A DNA stretch of 36,312 bases from Candidatus Desulfaltia bathyphila (GTDB lineage Bacteria; Desulfobacterota; Desulfobacteria; Desulfobacterales; ETH-SRB1). The DNA is taken from contig JACNLL010000053.1 in the NCBI GenBank assembly GCA_014381545.1, forward strand, positions 1 to 36,312. Reading direction: 5' to 3'. Below are positions 1-8,844 of this stretch, piece after piece (position 1 is the first letter of the stretch; each line of letters starts with the position of its first letter). The notes below the pieces were generated by a model. That model was not told the DNA's origin and did not search any database. It saw nothing but the letters and a program-made list of their open reading frames with translations. The position numbers and the translations under genes were made by a program.

Positions 1-263
1 TAAACGGTAAGGGCCAAAATAAATTTTTAAAGCGAAATATTATACCTTAAACTTCGACAACGGCACCAATCACAAACAATAAGATACTGTTTGAAACCAC
101 GTATGAGTTCAGTAAGTTATATATCCTTTGTGCCTGTCCTTGGCACAAGTTGTGGAGTGCTGGTTAAAAAAGACAGATAAATCATTTCGCTTGAAAAATT
201 GAATTTGGCTCCTTTACCGCCTTGACTTTGATAGAAATCAAGGGTGCGAAACTTGAGTAACTA
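1..263. other. Gene-free left edge with a small hairpin
   Basis: I see no supportable coding region here. The only structure is a 7-bp hairpin at 128-148 (TTGTGCC, 7-nt loop, GGCACAA). It has no T-tract on either side, so it is not a convincing intrinsic terminator. The stretch lies downstream of the minus-strand PP-loop gene, so it could hold that gene's 3' untranslated region. Confidence 0.4.
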
Positions 264-1292
264 CTATATCAAATAATGCTTGATTTCTTCCGGAGGAATC
301 CCGGACACGTTAAGAATTTGAGAGCTCTGCGGCGTTACAACCCTTACATCAACCTGAACATTGTTCGGCGCCTTGCTGTATCCGGTACATATTGACGCCG
401 CAAAAACAATAATCTCTTTACTGCCTCCGTGCGGTACTACAACAGTGGGGCCGGGAAAATTATTTACCTTGATAACAGTATCTGCGTCCGGGTTGTAATA
501 TCTTTTTATTTGTTCATTGTCGCTTTTTGTGCGCCCGACTATCATCTTTGTGTTTTTGTTTAAACGCAGATGCCGGCCGTGCTTTAAAAGATGAAGTTCC
601 TCTTCTGTAAATTCTTCCTGTTCAGCCGTCGTAGCCACTATGGCGAAGTCTGCATGATCAAATAGGTCCCTTAGACGCGCGGCATAACCTTTATCGGTTA
701 GAAGACAGCCGCCTGCTGCGGAAGGATAATCGGCAATGCCGAATTCTCCGGCAATTTTTATCTGCATCTTGCGCGATCTTCCGCTAATATCGAGAAGAAG
801 ATCTCTGTCCACAAGCCCCTTTCTTTCAGGTATGGTAATCGGAAGCTTTGCGGCGCTCAATGGGCGCAATATAAAGCCGTCAAAGCCTGATTGTTTCTCA
901 ACATAACGAAGTGACGGTTTTGTCTGGGACATTGGACGCTGGCCGACCACTTCGCCGCTGAAAAGAAAATCAAATCCCCTTTCTTTCATTATAGCGCCTG
1001 CAAGCCTGAACATTAAGGCATGACAGTCCATGCAGGGATTCATATGCTTTCCGTATCCGCATGGAGGATTTTTCAGCATTTCAAGATAGATCCGGGTAAT
1101 ATTTTTAACTGTTATCGGTATCCCTGTTATCTGCGCGGCATGCAAAGCCCTTTCAGATGAAAAAAACGGGGTTTCAAAGGTTACCCATTCAACCTCTATC
1201 CCCTGTTTGCGCAAAATCAGCGCCGATAAAATACTATCAAGGCCGCCGGAGCAAAGACCCAGCGCCCACACTTTCCTTGGATGTAAAATCAT
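264..1292 (-). CDS. PP-loop ATPase, ThiI/MnmA-like, with NFACT-R-like C-terminus
   Basis: This is probably a tRNA-thiolation-type or related ATP-pyrophosphatase. Near the N-terminus is the PP-loop SGGLDS, which binds and adenylates with ATP. It is followed by a cysteine cluster (CGYGKHMNPCMDC) typical of sulfur-handling PP-loop enzymes. The C-terminal third contains HGRHLRLNKNTKMIVGR, which resembles the RNA-binding NFACT-R (DUF814) domain. The longer reading frame begins at 1373 and would overlap nth. I chose the ATG at 1292 because it places the PP-loop at the usual distance from the start and leaves a 46-bp divergent gap to nth. The exact substrate is not evident. 4-thiouridine or 2-thiouridine synthesis in tRNA is the obvious possibility, but it is an inference. 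Confidence 0.8.
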   Translation of the reverse strand: MILHPRKVWALGLCSGGLDSILSALILRKQGIEVEWVTFETPFFSSERALHAAQITGIPITVKNITRIYLEMLKNPPCGYGKHMNPCMDCHALMFRLAGAIMKERGFDFLFSGEVVGQRPMSQTKPSLRYVEKQSGFDGFILRPLSAAKLPITIPERKGLVDRDLLLDISGRSRKMQIKIAGEFGIADYPSAAGGCLLTDKGYAARLRDLFDHADFAIVATTAEQEEFTEEELHLLKHGRHLRLNKNTKMIVGRTKSDNEQIKRYYNPDADTVIKVNNFPGPTVVVPHGGSKEIIVFAASICTGYSKAPNNVQVDVRVVTPQSSQILNVSGIPPEEIKHYLI

Positions 1293-1338
1293 GATATTGA
1301 TTGCCTGAAATAGATTTAAATTCGATAAAGGTAATATA

Positions 1339-1962
1339 ATGCGAATCAAAGCTCGTGCAAATAAAATTTGCAAAATACTAAAAACTACCTATCCGAATGT
1401 CAAGACCCAGCTAAACCACAAGAACCCATTTGAGCTTCTTGTATCGACAATATTGTCGGCCCAGTGTACAGACAGACAGGTAAACAGCGTAGCAAAAGAT
1501 TTATTCAAAAAGCTGGCTACTCCATATGATTTTGCCGTCGCACGCAATGAGACTATTGAAAAATTAATCCGTCCAACCGGCTATTATCGAAACAAAGCCA
1601 AAAATATTAAAAACTGCTCCGCACTCCTTGTAGAAAAATACAAGGGCATAGTGCCTGAAACACTTGATGAACTTGTAAAGCTGCCGGGCGTGGGGCGTAA
1701 GACCGCCAATGTGGTTCTGGGCGTTGGATTTGGAATTCCGGGCATTGCCGTTGATACCCATGTCATGAGGATTTCAAAAAAGCTCGGGCTGACAAAAAAT
1801 AATGATCCGGTAAAGATCGAATTCGATTTAATGAAGATAGTTCCAAAAAAAGAGTGGAGCGATTTTTCTCTGCGGCTTATTTGTTTTGGGAGAGCTATCT
1901 GTAAGGCAAGAAACCCTTTATGCACCTCTTGCCCCATGTATGAATTGTGCCTTTATATATAA
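1339..1962 (+). CDS. nth: Endonuclease III (DNA glycosylase/AP lyase)
   Basis: This is a base-excision repair enzyme that removes oxidised pyrimidines and nicks abasic sites. The helix-hairpin-helix motif LPGVGRKTANVV begins near residue 115 and includes the catalytic lysine K121. The catalytic aspartate is D139 in AVDTHVMR. A C-terminal [4Fe-4S] cluster is formed by C188, C195, C198 and C204 with the canonical C-x6-C-x2-C-x5-C spacing. The length (207 aa) is normal for the family. The ATG start has AAGGTAA about six bases upstream. It is transcribed divergently from the PP-loop gene and converges on the lipoprotein gene downstream. Confidence 0.97.
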   Translation: MRIKARANKICKILKTTYPNVKTQLNHKNPFELLVSTILSAQCTDRQVNSVAKDLFKKLATPYDFAVARNETIEKLIRPTGYYRNKAKNIKNCSALLVEKYKGIVPETLDELVKLPGVGRKTANVVLGVGFGIPGIAVDTHVMRISKKLGLTKNNDPVKIEFDLMKIVPKKEWSDFSLRLICFGRAICKARNPLCTSCPMYELCLYI

Positions 1963-2026
1963 ACAGAAAAGTCCAGCAAATTTGGCGACTCTCTCTTTAA
2001 AAAGGACAGAAAGCGCTCGTGATTGG

Positions 2027-2866
2027 CTAATGTCCTGCAAGAAAGTTATCCATTTTGCGGATGATTTCTATGGCTGCCAGCCTTGCGGCTATTTCCACGG
2101 GGTTTTTATTTATTTTTTCGATATAGTAATCTGCGCTCATGGACATTACAGCGCCCATAAGATTTGCCGGACCGCCCATAGCGCTTGACATCTGCAAGCT
2201 TTTGGACAGTAGAGTAAACATCGTCCAGTCAAGTTTCACCGGAGAGTTAAGAAGCTTGCCGTATTGTCTTACATCTCCCTTCCATATGATGGTTTGTTTT
2301 CGATCAACTACCATAACATCGGACAAAACAATCTCGGACTCCCAATAATTGCCGGAGGATCCCAAGCCTTCAAAAGCTCCACGCAATCCCCGGCCATATG
2401 TGTTTAATTCAATCGACGATATGGCGCCGCTGATCTTTAAGTCGGCCATTTCAGCATTCTTTTGTATTTTTGCCTCCGGAAGGTTCAGTTTATCCGAATG
2501 CTCCGGCAATACAATGACTTTCAGGCCTCTGCGAATGAATTCATCAATAAAGGCGTATCTGACTACATTTTTCAGATCACCATAAAGGGCGGCTTTCTGA
2601 TAATCAGAAAGTCCGAATATCCATGGCTGTCTGACCTGTAGAAGCCCCTCATAATGCCCTCCTGAGATGGACGTGCGACTTACGTCGAAAGGTTCAACGG
2701 TAATCTCAACACTCCTTGATTTTTCAGATAGAACTATCGGTGAAGCAGGAAGTACGGTTTGCGGATGAGAACGGGTAACTCCCATCTTGGCGGCGGCACA
2801 GCCACTGAGATATAGAATTATAAACAGGTAAAAGAAGAGTTGAGAAATTTTATTTGAATGATACAT
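2027..2866 (-). CDS. Putative outer-membrane lipoprotein of unknown function
   Basis: The N-terminus is a lipoprotein signal peptide: a short basic start, a hydrophobic stretch, and the lipobox LSGC with the lipidated cysteine near residue 23. The mature domain is about 255 aa with alternating beta-rich stretches (VEITVEPFDV, LKISGAISSIEL). It loosely recalls auxiliary lipoproteins of envelope transport or assembly systems, but I do not recognise a family. It lies 51 bp downstream of thrS on the same strand, so it may be read from the same transcript. A GAGACCTTTG repeat lies in the gap. Function is unknown. Confidence 0.75.
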   Translation of the reverse strand: MYHSNKISQLFFYLFIILYLSGCAAAKMGVTRSHPQTVLPASPIVLSEKSRSVEITVEPFDVSRTSISGGHYEGLLQVRQPWIFGLSDYQKAALYGDLKNVVRYAFIDEFIRRGLKVIVLPEHSDKLNLPEAKIQKNAEMADLKISGAISSIELNTYGRGLRGAFEGLGSSGNYWESEIVLSDVMVVDRKQTIIWKGDVRQYGKLLNSPVKLDWTMFTLLSKSLQMSSAMGGPANLMGAVMSMSADYYIEKINKNPVEIAARLAAIEIIRKMDNFLAGH

Positions 2867-2887
2867 CCCTTATAACGATACTCCGTT

Positions 2888-2904
2888 AGAGACCTTTGAA
2901 AAAC
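2888..2904 (+). repeat. GAGACCTTTGAAAA-family short repeat (copy 1)
   Basis: A 17-bp AGAGACCTTTGAAAAAC segment lies between thrS and the lipoprotein gene. The same core occurs at 15333, 20155 (variant), 25067 and 33613 in this window, twice as an inverted pair. This copy is a single arm. Confidence 0.7.
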
Positions 2905-2917
2905 ATTAAGCTTCTTT

Positions 2918-4828
2918 TTAGAATATTTGCAGATCTGATCTTCTTTCCTTAACATGTGTAAGTGCTCTGTTTAAAAACTCCTCCATGCCGACCCCATATC
3001 TGACATTGCCATCCAATGTTCTAACCGAAAGAGCGCCTGATTCCTTTTCCTTTTTCCCGATAGTCAGTATAAGGGGAATTTTATTTACCTGAGCCTCTCG
3101 AATCTTTTTGTTCAGGCTTTCCGTCCTGCTGTCTAATTCTGCGCGCAGTCCTGCTTTTGCAAGAGTTGTCATTACTTCATTTGCATAAGGGATAAGGTCA
3201 TCATTTATCGGCAGTATGATTACCTGCACCGGCGTCATCCATAATGGAAACTTCCCTGCAAAGTGTTCGATCAAAATACCGAAAAACCTCTCAATAGAAC
3301 CGTAAATTACTCTGTGGATCATAAGGGGACGCTTCTTTTCATTCTTCTTGTCAATATATGTAAGATCGAACCTTTCAGGCAGCGCCATATCCAGTTGTAT
3401 GGTTCCGCACTGCCAAGTGCGGCCAAGCGCGTCCTTAATGTGAACATCTATCTTTGGCCCGTAAAAAGCGCCGTCCCCTTCATTTATTTTATAATCCCTG
3501 CCGTAAATCTTGAGAGCAGACTTTAAGCCTTCTGTAGCAACCTCCCATTGTTTGTCCGTGCCGATAGATTTTTCAGGACGCGTTGAAAGCTCTATATGAA
3601 AACCAAGTCCGAAAGTACTGTAAATGCGTTCTACCAGTCTAAACACACCAAGGATTTCATCTTCGATCTGGGCCGGCGTCATGAAAATGTGCGCATCATC
3701 CTGATGAAGAGCCCTGACTCTAAACAGGCCTGATAAAACACCGCTCAATTCGTGCCGGTGAACAAGTCCGATTTCAGCGACACGGACCGGCAAATCTTTG
3801 TATGAACGGGGTTTTACGTCATAAAAAAGCATCCCGCCCGGGCAATTCATAGGTTTAATGACATATTCTGTTTCATCCACTATGGATGTGTACATATTTT
3901 CGCGGTAGTTTTCCCAGTGGCCGCTTTTTTCCCATAGGCTGCGGGAAAGCATGACAGGGGTCTTTATTTCAATATAACCCGCTGCTCTGTGTTCGGAGCG
4001 CCAGTAATCTATCAGAGATCTCCATATAACAAGCCCCTTTGGGTGAAAAAAAGGCATTCCAGGAGCTTCGTCATGAAAACTGAAGAGATCCATTGCCACG
4101 CCGATTTTTCGATGGTTCCTCTTTTTTGCCTCTTCCAGAAAATCCAGATATGCCTTCAGCTCTTTTTTGCTGAAAAAGGCGGTGCCGTAAATTCTCTGGA
4201 GTTGCTGCTTTGTCTGATCAGCGCGCCAGTAAGCGCCTGAAACCTTCATAAGCTTTACTGCTTTGATAAATCCTGTATGGGGAATATGGGGGCCGCGGCA
4301 TAAATCTGTAAAATCTCCCTGTTCATACAGGGATATTGTCCCATCTTTTAGCTCTGAAATCATTTCCAGTTTATACGGCTCATTTATATAAAAATCCATT
4401 GCTTCGGATTTTGATACTTCTTTCCTTTTAAATGGAATCTTTGCCTTTATGATTTTTTTCATCTCAGCTTCAATTTTCGGGAAGTCCTCTTCAGAAACCG
4501 GCTTCATGTCAATATCGTAATAAAAACCGTTTTTCACAACAGGCCCTATCGTAAGCTTTGCTTCCGGGAAAATATGTAAAATCGCCTGAGCCATGACGTG
4601 CGCAGCGCTGTGACGAATAATTTCAAGCCCCTCACTATCTTTGCCGGTTATTAACCTTACAGGCGCGTCGCGGGTAATTTTCGTGCTTAAATCAACAATG
4701 ACCGAATCCAGCTCCATGGCTACGCAATTTCGCACAAAATCTTCCGAAATGCTCATCGCCACCTCAAAACCGGTGGGTATGTTGTCAAAGCTCTTTATAT
4801 TACCATCAGGAAATGTTATGTTTATCAT
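2918..4828 (-). CDS. thrS: Threonyl-tRNA synthetase
   Basis: This class II aminoacyl-tRNA synthetase charges tRNA-Thr with threonine. The 636-aa length is typical. Domains in order are an N-terminal TGS domain (about 1-60), an editing domain with the HSAAHVMAQA signature, the catalytic core, and a C-terminal anticodon-binding domain. Visible catalytic features are the zinc-ligand region MNCPGGM, the class II motif-2 arginine region FRVRALHQDDAH, and MIHRVIYGSIERF near motif 3. In many proteobacteria thrS is followed by infC-rpmI-rplT. Here it is followed only by a lipoprotein gene. No strong ribosome-binding site is visible upstream (GAGAG about nine bases before the ATG). Confidence 0.98.
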   Translation of the reverse strand: MINITFPDGNIKSFDNIPTGFEVAMSISEDFVRNCVAMELDSVIVDLSTKITRDAPVRLITGKDSEGLEIIRHSAAHVMAQAILHIFPEAKLTIGPVVKNGFYYDIDMKPVSEEDFPKIEAEMKKIIKAKIPFKRKEVSKSEAMDFYINEPYKLEMISELKDGTISLYEQGDFTDLCRGPHIPHTGFIKAVKLMKVSGAYWRADQTKQQLQRIYGTAFFSKKELKAYLDFLEEAKKRNHRKIGVAMDLFSFHDEAPGMPFFHPKGLVIWRSLIDYWRSEHRAAGYIEIKTPVMLSRSLWEKSGHWENYRENMYTSIVDETEYVIKPMNCPGGMLFYDVKPRSYKDLPVRVAEIGLVHRHELSGVLSGLFRVRALHQDDAHIFMTPAQIEDEILGVFRLVERIYSTFGLGFHIELSTRPEKSIGTDKQWEVATEGLKSALKIYGRDYKINEGDGAFYGPKIDVHIKDALGRTWQCGTIQLDMALPERFDLTYIDKKNEKKRPLMIHRVIYGSIERFFGILIEHFAGKFPLWMTPVQVIILPINDDLIPYANEVMTTLAKAGLRAELDSRTESLNKKIREAQVNKIPLILTIGKKEKESGALSVRTLDGNVRYGVGMEEFLNRALTHVKERRSDLQIF

Positions 4829-5255
4829 AATATGCTCTCAACAATATTTTTACCGCTAACCCAAAGATAAAAAAATCCTTCGTGCTTCGTGGTAATTAAT
4901 AATAAAAGCGCCTAACTTAATGCCATTGAATAAAGGTATTAAGTTAGTCTTTTGAAACAAATCGACTTCAAACGAGCTTCAGGTATAATTAAATTTTATA
5001 CTGGAAACTGTTTAAGTGGATTAGGGATCGTTATGAAAGAACCATAAGCGATTTTATTTAAAAATGAAACATTTTATTAAAACAAAAACCTTTATTAATA
5101 GCCCCGGCAGGTTCTTTCATTACGAACCGTTATCCGCGAGTTTTTTCAGTAGAAAATTTAATTATACCTGAAGCGGTAATATTTTTAAAAATCTAAAGCA
5201 TTACGAATGAAATATAAATATTTATGAAAATCAGCCCTGCAGGTCAAGGATAAAA
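4829..5255. other. 427-bp intergenic region between thrS and rnd, filled with repeats
   Basis: This divergent gap contains a degenerate repeat at about 4851-4897, with ACCGCTAACCC and CTTCGTGCTTCGTGGT, of the CGCAAAG/CACGAAG type also seen at 7745 and 15963. Beyond it is a 199-bp inverted-repeat element (4976-5174). Promoters for thrS and rnd must lie in or beside these repeats, but I cannot point to convincing -35/-10 pairs. Confidence 0.5.
4976..5174. repeat. 199-bp MITE-like inverted-repeat element, copy 1
   Basis: The ends at 4976-4997 and 5153-5174 are perfect 22-bp inverted repeats of each other (starting GCTTCAGGTATAATT). A second, imperfect pair lies inside: GAAAGAACC near 5035-5043 against GGTTCTTTC near 5110-5118. 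A related element of exactly the same length lies at 11615-11813. No open reading frame is present, so it would be non-autonomous if mobile. The single strand could fold into a long interrupted hairpin. I see no convincing target-site duplication. Confidence 0.8.
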
Positions 5256-6404
5256 ATGAAAAATTACGACAGCTTAAATTATCAAATTATAAATACTCCA
5301 TCTAAGCTCGAAGATATCGCTCTTCTCTTGAAAAAGGAAAAAACCATTGCTGTTGATCTGGAAGCAGACTCTATGTTCCATTTTAAGGAAAAAGTATGTC
5401 TTGTTCAGATAGCGGCAAAAAGAATAAATGTAGTCATAGATACTTTGCAGATCAAAGACCTTTCTTTGCTTAAACCCTTCTTTGAAAATCGTGATATAAA
5501 AAAAATATTCCACGGGGCAGATTATGATGTTCGCTCTCTATACAGGGATTTTCGCATAAAAATAAACAATCTGTTTGATACCCAGCTTGCATGCATGTTC
5601 CTTGGCATCAAGGGAACCGGCCTTGACGCGGTTCTTCAGCAAAGGTTCAATGTAAAGCTTAATAAAAGATTTCAGAAAAAAGACTGGTCAAAAAGGCCCC
5701 TGCCCGATGAAATGGTAAGATATGCTGCCTGCGATGTAATCTATCTTCTCCCTTTAGCCTCAATACTCGAAAAAGAGCTTGCTGAAAAAGGACGTCTTTC
5801 CTGGGTATATGAAGAATGCGCAATTTTAAGCAAAGTAAGACCTCCTGCATTAAATAGCGACCCATTATATTTAAAGCTTAAAGGAGCGGGGCGGTTAAAC
5901 CGGAGATACCTTGCTGTTCTTGAACATCTTCTTCAGTCTCGCCGAAAAATTGCAAAAAAGAAAGATAAACCCCTGTTTAAGATTTTCTCTAATAACTCAA
6001 TGATAAAACTTGCTGAGGCACAACCGGTAAATTTGCAGCAATTAAAAAAATCAAATACATTAAGTGCCAGGCAAATCGACATGTATGGTAATGTCCTAGT
6101 AGAGGCAATAAATAAGGCTTTGAATATACCTGAAAACAAGCTTCCGGTTTATCCCCGCGGCAAGGCTCCTGTAAAAAAACCTGAAGTTGAGGAAAGGGCA
6201 AAAGGTCTTAAAAACTGGAGAGATAAAAAGGCTAAAATTCTTGAAATAAATCCTTCGCTGGTGTTAACCAACGCAATGATAAACACTCTTGCCATCCACA
6301 ACCCGCTCGATAAAAGCGACGTTGAAAGAATTAAGGAGCTAAAGAACTGGCAAAAAAAGGAATTCGGAGAAGATATAACCGGGGTTTTAAGAAAGATAAA
6401 ATAG
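5256..6404 (+). CDS. rnd: Ribonuclease D
   Basis: This is a 3'-5' exoribonuclease of the DEDD family that trims the 3' ends of tRNA precursors and other stable RNAs. The Exo I motif is AVDLEADSM, with D34 and E36. Exo II lies in FHGADYDVRSL, and Exo III is YAACDVIYLLPL, of the DEDDy type. An HRDC-like RNA-binding domain (LAVLEHLLQSRRKIA and onwards) follows at about 215-290, then a second C-terminal helical region. The length of 382 aa matches the family. The ATG is preceded by AAGGA. It converges on the DUF401 permease gene, with only six bases between the two stop codons. Confidence 0.96.
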   Translation: MKNYDSLNYQIINTPSKLEDIALLLKKEKTIAVDLEADSMFHFKEKVCLVQIAAKRINVVIDTLQIKDLSLLKPFFENRDIKKIFHGADYDVRSLYRDFRIKINNLFDTQLACMFLGIKGTGLDAVLQQRFNVKLNKRFQKKDWSKRPLPDEMVRYAACDVIYLLPLASILEKELAEKGRLSWVYEECAILSKVRPPALNSDPLYLKLKGAGRLNRRYLAVLEHLLQSRRKIAKKKDKPLFKIFSNNSMIKLAEAQPVNLQQLKKSNTLSARQIDMYGNVLVEAINKALNIPENKLPVYPRGKAPVKKPEVEERAKGLKNWRDKKAKILEINPSLVLTNAMINTLAIHNPLDKSDVERIKELKNWQKKEFGEDITGVLRKIK

Positions 6405-6410
6405 ACCGCC

Positions 6411-7697
6411 TCACAGCGCAAATACCGTTTTATAAACCATAAACAGAAAAACCGTCCAAACCAGAACGAATATCATGGGCTTTATAAGCAGCTTGTAGGT
6501 TCCAGCCAGGTCGGCATGAAAGTAGTCCTTGCTCACAAGGAGACACAGATGAACAGGACTCATCATCATCCCCATATAACCAAAGCCATAGGCAAGAGTA
6601 GAGTAGGCAAGCATCTCAGCGCCCTGAATCTGCCCATGAAGAAGAACAATGATAAGAGGATAGGAACTGCCGACAAATCCCAGGGCGATCCCCATAACCA
6701 GGCCGGAGATGAATGGCAGAGCAGCCACCACAAAAACAGTGGGTATGTGATAACGGATCAGCTCTTCCTGTATTTCGCCAATCATGTGAGTCTCTATCAA
6801 AATACCTTTAAACGCCATAATTCCAAATATGATCAGGGCCATGTTGACAGTGAATCGATGGAATAAGGCTTTCTTTATAAGCAGTGCCGGCAGATTATTT
6901 GTTTTTATTACCCAGCCCTGGGCCAGAATGAGACCTATCAGGAAATTAAGATATTTGGGCCAGGCAAATGGGAAGCGTATATAGTCTATTATAAAGTCAA
7001 GGCCGAACATGGTGAAGATGACCAGCCCAAAAGGGATGATCTCATAAAGAAATCTTTTGACATCTTTCCGGGACGGGGTTGTTTTTGATTTTTCCTTTGG
7101 ACAAGCCGACAAAAGAAAGATGTTGCCGCTAACCAACACGCCAAGACACAAAGGAAATTGTGCCGCAATAAGCTGCCAGGGTTCCACGTTTAAAAGGCTT
7201 ATTGCCAGAATCAGCCCGGGATATAATGGCCACCAGTACTCCCAAACGTGTCTGAACCAGTAGTTTATTGCTGTTTTAAGTTCAGCCGACAGCCCGCTTT
7301 CTGCGGCGCTTGATTCCACCATGGGCGCTGAAAAGAGGGCTCCGCCCGGCATGGGAAGAAGCCCGATTATAACCGGCAAACTGGCCAAGGTAAAACGATT
7401 GCCAAAAGATATTGCCTTGAATGTATCGACAATACGCTCCATCTGCCGGCTTTCCTTAAGAAGATGGCTTAAGACGATAATTTCCACTATAATTACGGCC
7501 AACCACAGACCTTCACCGGACAGCGACTTAACAAGAACAAGACGAACCGTTTCAACGGGTCCTCGCCCCATCCAGAGCCCTACCGCGGCAGCAGCGGAAA
7601 AGAGGCAGATATAAAGAGATATCTTGTATCTGCTGAGAACAAGAATAAAGACAAAAACCGCTATAATTTTGACAAGCGCTGGAAGTTCGAGCAGCAT
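6411..7697 (-). CDS. DUF401-family integral membrane protein (putative anion permease)
   Basis: This 428-aa polytopic membrane protein has about ten hydrophobic segments. The region around LLPMPGGALFSAPMVESS and the paired HVWEYWWPLYPGL segment are typical of the DUF401 group, which is related to ion/anion transporters. The substrate is unknown. A stretch encoded at about 7119-7155 reads, on the plus strand, like a fragment of the CGCTAAC/ACACAAAGG intergenic repeat, yet the frame stays open (protein AAQFPLCLGVLVSGN). The gene follows trpA on the same strand after a 302-bp gap occupied by a hairpin repeat. Confidence 0.8.
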   Translation of the reverse strand: MLLELPALVKIIAVFVFILVLSRYKISLYICLFSAAAAVGLWMGRGPVETVRLVLVKSLSGEGLWLAVIIVEIIVLSHLLKESRQMERIVDTFKAISFGNRFTLASLPVIIGLLPMPGGALFSAPMVESSAAESGLSAELKTAINYWFRHVWEYWWPLYPGLILAISLLNVEPWQLIAAQFPLCLGVLVSGNIFLLSACPKEKSKTTPSRKDVKRFLYEIIPFGLVIFTMFGLDFIIDYIRFPFAWPKYLNFLIGLILAQGWVIKTNNLPALLIKKALFHRFTVNMALIIFGIMAFKGILIETHMIGEIQEELIRYHIPTVFVVAALPFISGLVMGIALGFVGSSYPLIIVLLHGQIQGAEMLAYSTLAYGFGYMGMMMSPVHLCLLVSKDYFHADLAGTYKLLIKPMIFVLVWTVFLFMVYKTVFAL

Positions 7698-7999
7698 ATT
7701 AATGGGGCCTTAAATAAGAAAATCTTGTAACACCTATTTTATATTCACCGCAGAGCCGCAGAGGACGCAAAGAAGTTTATTTTTTAAATTGTCGTGAGAG
7801 GCGACAATTTAAAAGCTAAGCTGTCTGATATAAATGCAATATATCCTCGATATGACAATTTTACTAATGAGTTTCTTTTTGTTTTCCGTCCTCTCAACGG
7901 AAAACAAAAAACTTTTCATCTTTGCGTTCTTTGCGTCTCGGCGGTGAGATATATATTTTTCTTGTTTATCCTGTTATCCTGTCTGATTTTTTCAAAGAG
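7698..7999. other. 302-bp intergenic region between trpA and the permease gene
   Basis: Almost the whole gap is repetitive. It contains a two-hairpin element (7745-7960), a segment TTATCCTGTTATCCTGTCTGA resembling a common dispersed repeat, and the 5' part of a 23-bp repeat that runs into the end of trpA. There is no coding potential on either strand. Confidence 0.6.
7745..7960 (-). repeat. Two-hairpin element with complementary loops, copy A
   Basis: The element is bounded by imperfect inverted ends containing CACCGC and CGCAAAG. Hairpin 1 has AAATTGTCG (7786-7794), loop TGAGAGG (7795-7801) and CGACAATTT (7802-7810), and extends by A-T pairs. Hairpin 2 has a perfect 14-bp stem, TTTTTGTTTTCCGT (7876-7889) and its complement (7897-7910), closing loop CCTCTCA (7890-7896). 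The two 7-nt loops are exact reverse complements. An inverted copy lies at 15963-16180. I assign the minus strand because it is co-directional with trpA and the permease gene, matching the sense of copy B relative to its neighbours. Confidence 0.85.
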
Positions 8000-8011
8000 C
8001 TAAAGTGTTAC
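7989..8011. repeat. 23-bp repeat overlapping the trpA stop codon
   Basis: The segment TTTTCAAAGAGCTAAAGTGT plus three more bases is identical to 11821-11843 downstream of trpD. A degenerate relative occurs near 5182-5205, beside the 199-bp element. Here it encodes the last residues (VTL) and the stop codon of trpA. Confidence 0.75.
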
Positions 8012-8818
8012 AGAATCTTTAACTTTTGTCGCTTTTTTAAACTCATTTACCTTATTTGCAAGGATCGAAACAAGATCGGGATTATCAAGGTTATCTTCGA
8101 TAAGACGTTCAAAAGCGCTTCCGATTACTACTCCATCTGCAACGGAAGCAATGGCAGCCACATCATCAGCCGTGGAAATTCCGAAACCGACGCAGATGGG
8201 CAGCCTTGTTGCTGAGCGAAGCAATTTGATTTTATCCTTTATATCCTCTGTGTCCAGACCGTCGCTTCCTGTAACTCCGGTTTTGGAAACAAGATATATA
8301 AATCCGGATGCAGACTGCGCAATTTGAGCCATCCGCGCTAATGGAGTTGTGGGAGCAACAAGGCGGATTAAGGCCAGCTCATTCCCTGACCATTGCGAAG
8401 TCATTTCATCAGATTCCTCAGGCGGAAGATCAACCACCAGCACTCCATCGGCTCCTGCTGCCAGCGCATCTTTGTAAAAGGCTTTAGCTCCGTATGCGTA
8501 TATAGGATTGTAATAACTGAAAAGGATAATCGGCATAGATGTCTCTTCCCGCAGCCTGCCGGTTATTTCAAGAACAGCTCTAAGATTTATTCCCTCCTTT
8601 AAAGCCCTTGCCGACGATCGCTGAATAACAGGCCCGTCAGCTGTTGGATCTGAAAACGAAACTCCAAGCTCTAAAATATCCAGGCCACTTTTGCACATGG
8701 CTTTAATTATGCTAAAAGAATCTGAGATGTTTGGATCGCCTGCGGTAATAAATCCAACCAGAGCCTTTTCTTTTTTTTGTCTGAGGGTTTCAAATGTTTT
8801 ATCAATGCGATTTATCAT
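8000..8818 (-). CDS. trpA: Tryptophan synthase alpha chain
   Basis: The alpha subunit cleaves indole-3-glycerol phosphate to indole and glyceraldehyde-3-phosphate and passes indole to TrpB. The 272-aa TIM barrel shows the catalytic region [18 protein letters not shown] with the glutamate and aspartate general acid/base residues. The glycine-rich phosphate-binding regions are [12 protein letters not shown] and VGFGIST. It is the last gene of the trp operon, 26 bp after trpB. Its final codons (VTL-stop) lie in a 23-bp repeat, so the natural C-terminus may have been altered by insertion of that repeat. Confidence 0.97.
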   Translation of the reverse strand: MINRIDKTFETLRQKKEKALVGFITAGDPNISDSFSIIKAMCKSGLDILELGVSFSDPTADGPVIQRSSARALKEGINLRAVLEITGRLREETSMPIILFSYYNPIYAYGAKAFYKDALAAGADGVLVVDLPPEESDEMTSQWSGNELALIRLVAPTTPLARMAQIAQSASGFIYLVSKTGVTGSDGLDTEDIKDKIKLLRSATRLPICVGFGISTADDVAAIASVADGVVIGSAFERLIEDNLDNPDLVSILANKVNEFKKATKVKDSVTL

Positions 8819-8844
8819 TGTTTATGCTCCTGATTTATCAGGTT

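Noticed and set aside
128-148. Hairpin near the left edge as a terminator
   Set aside because: There is no T-tract on either strand and no gene end visible beside it.
7786-7910. The two hairpins as ordinary intrinsic terminators of trpA or the permease gene
   Set aside because: A-T-rich ends give a terminator-like look, but two hairpins with complementary loops, an inverted copy elsewhere and defined outer ends are better explained as one repeated element. Terminator activity is still possible.
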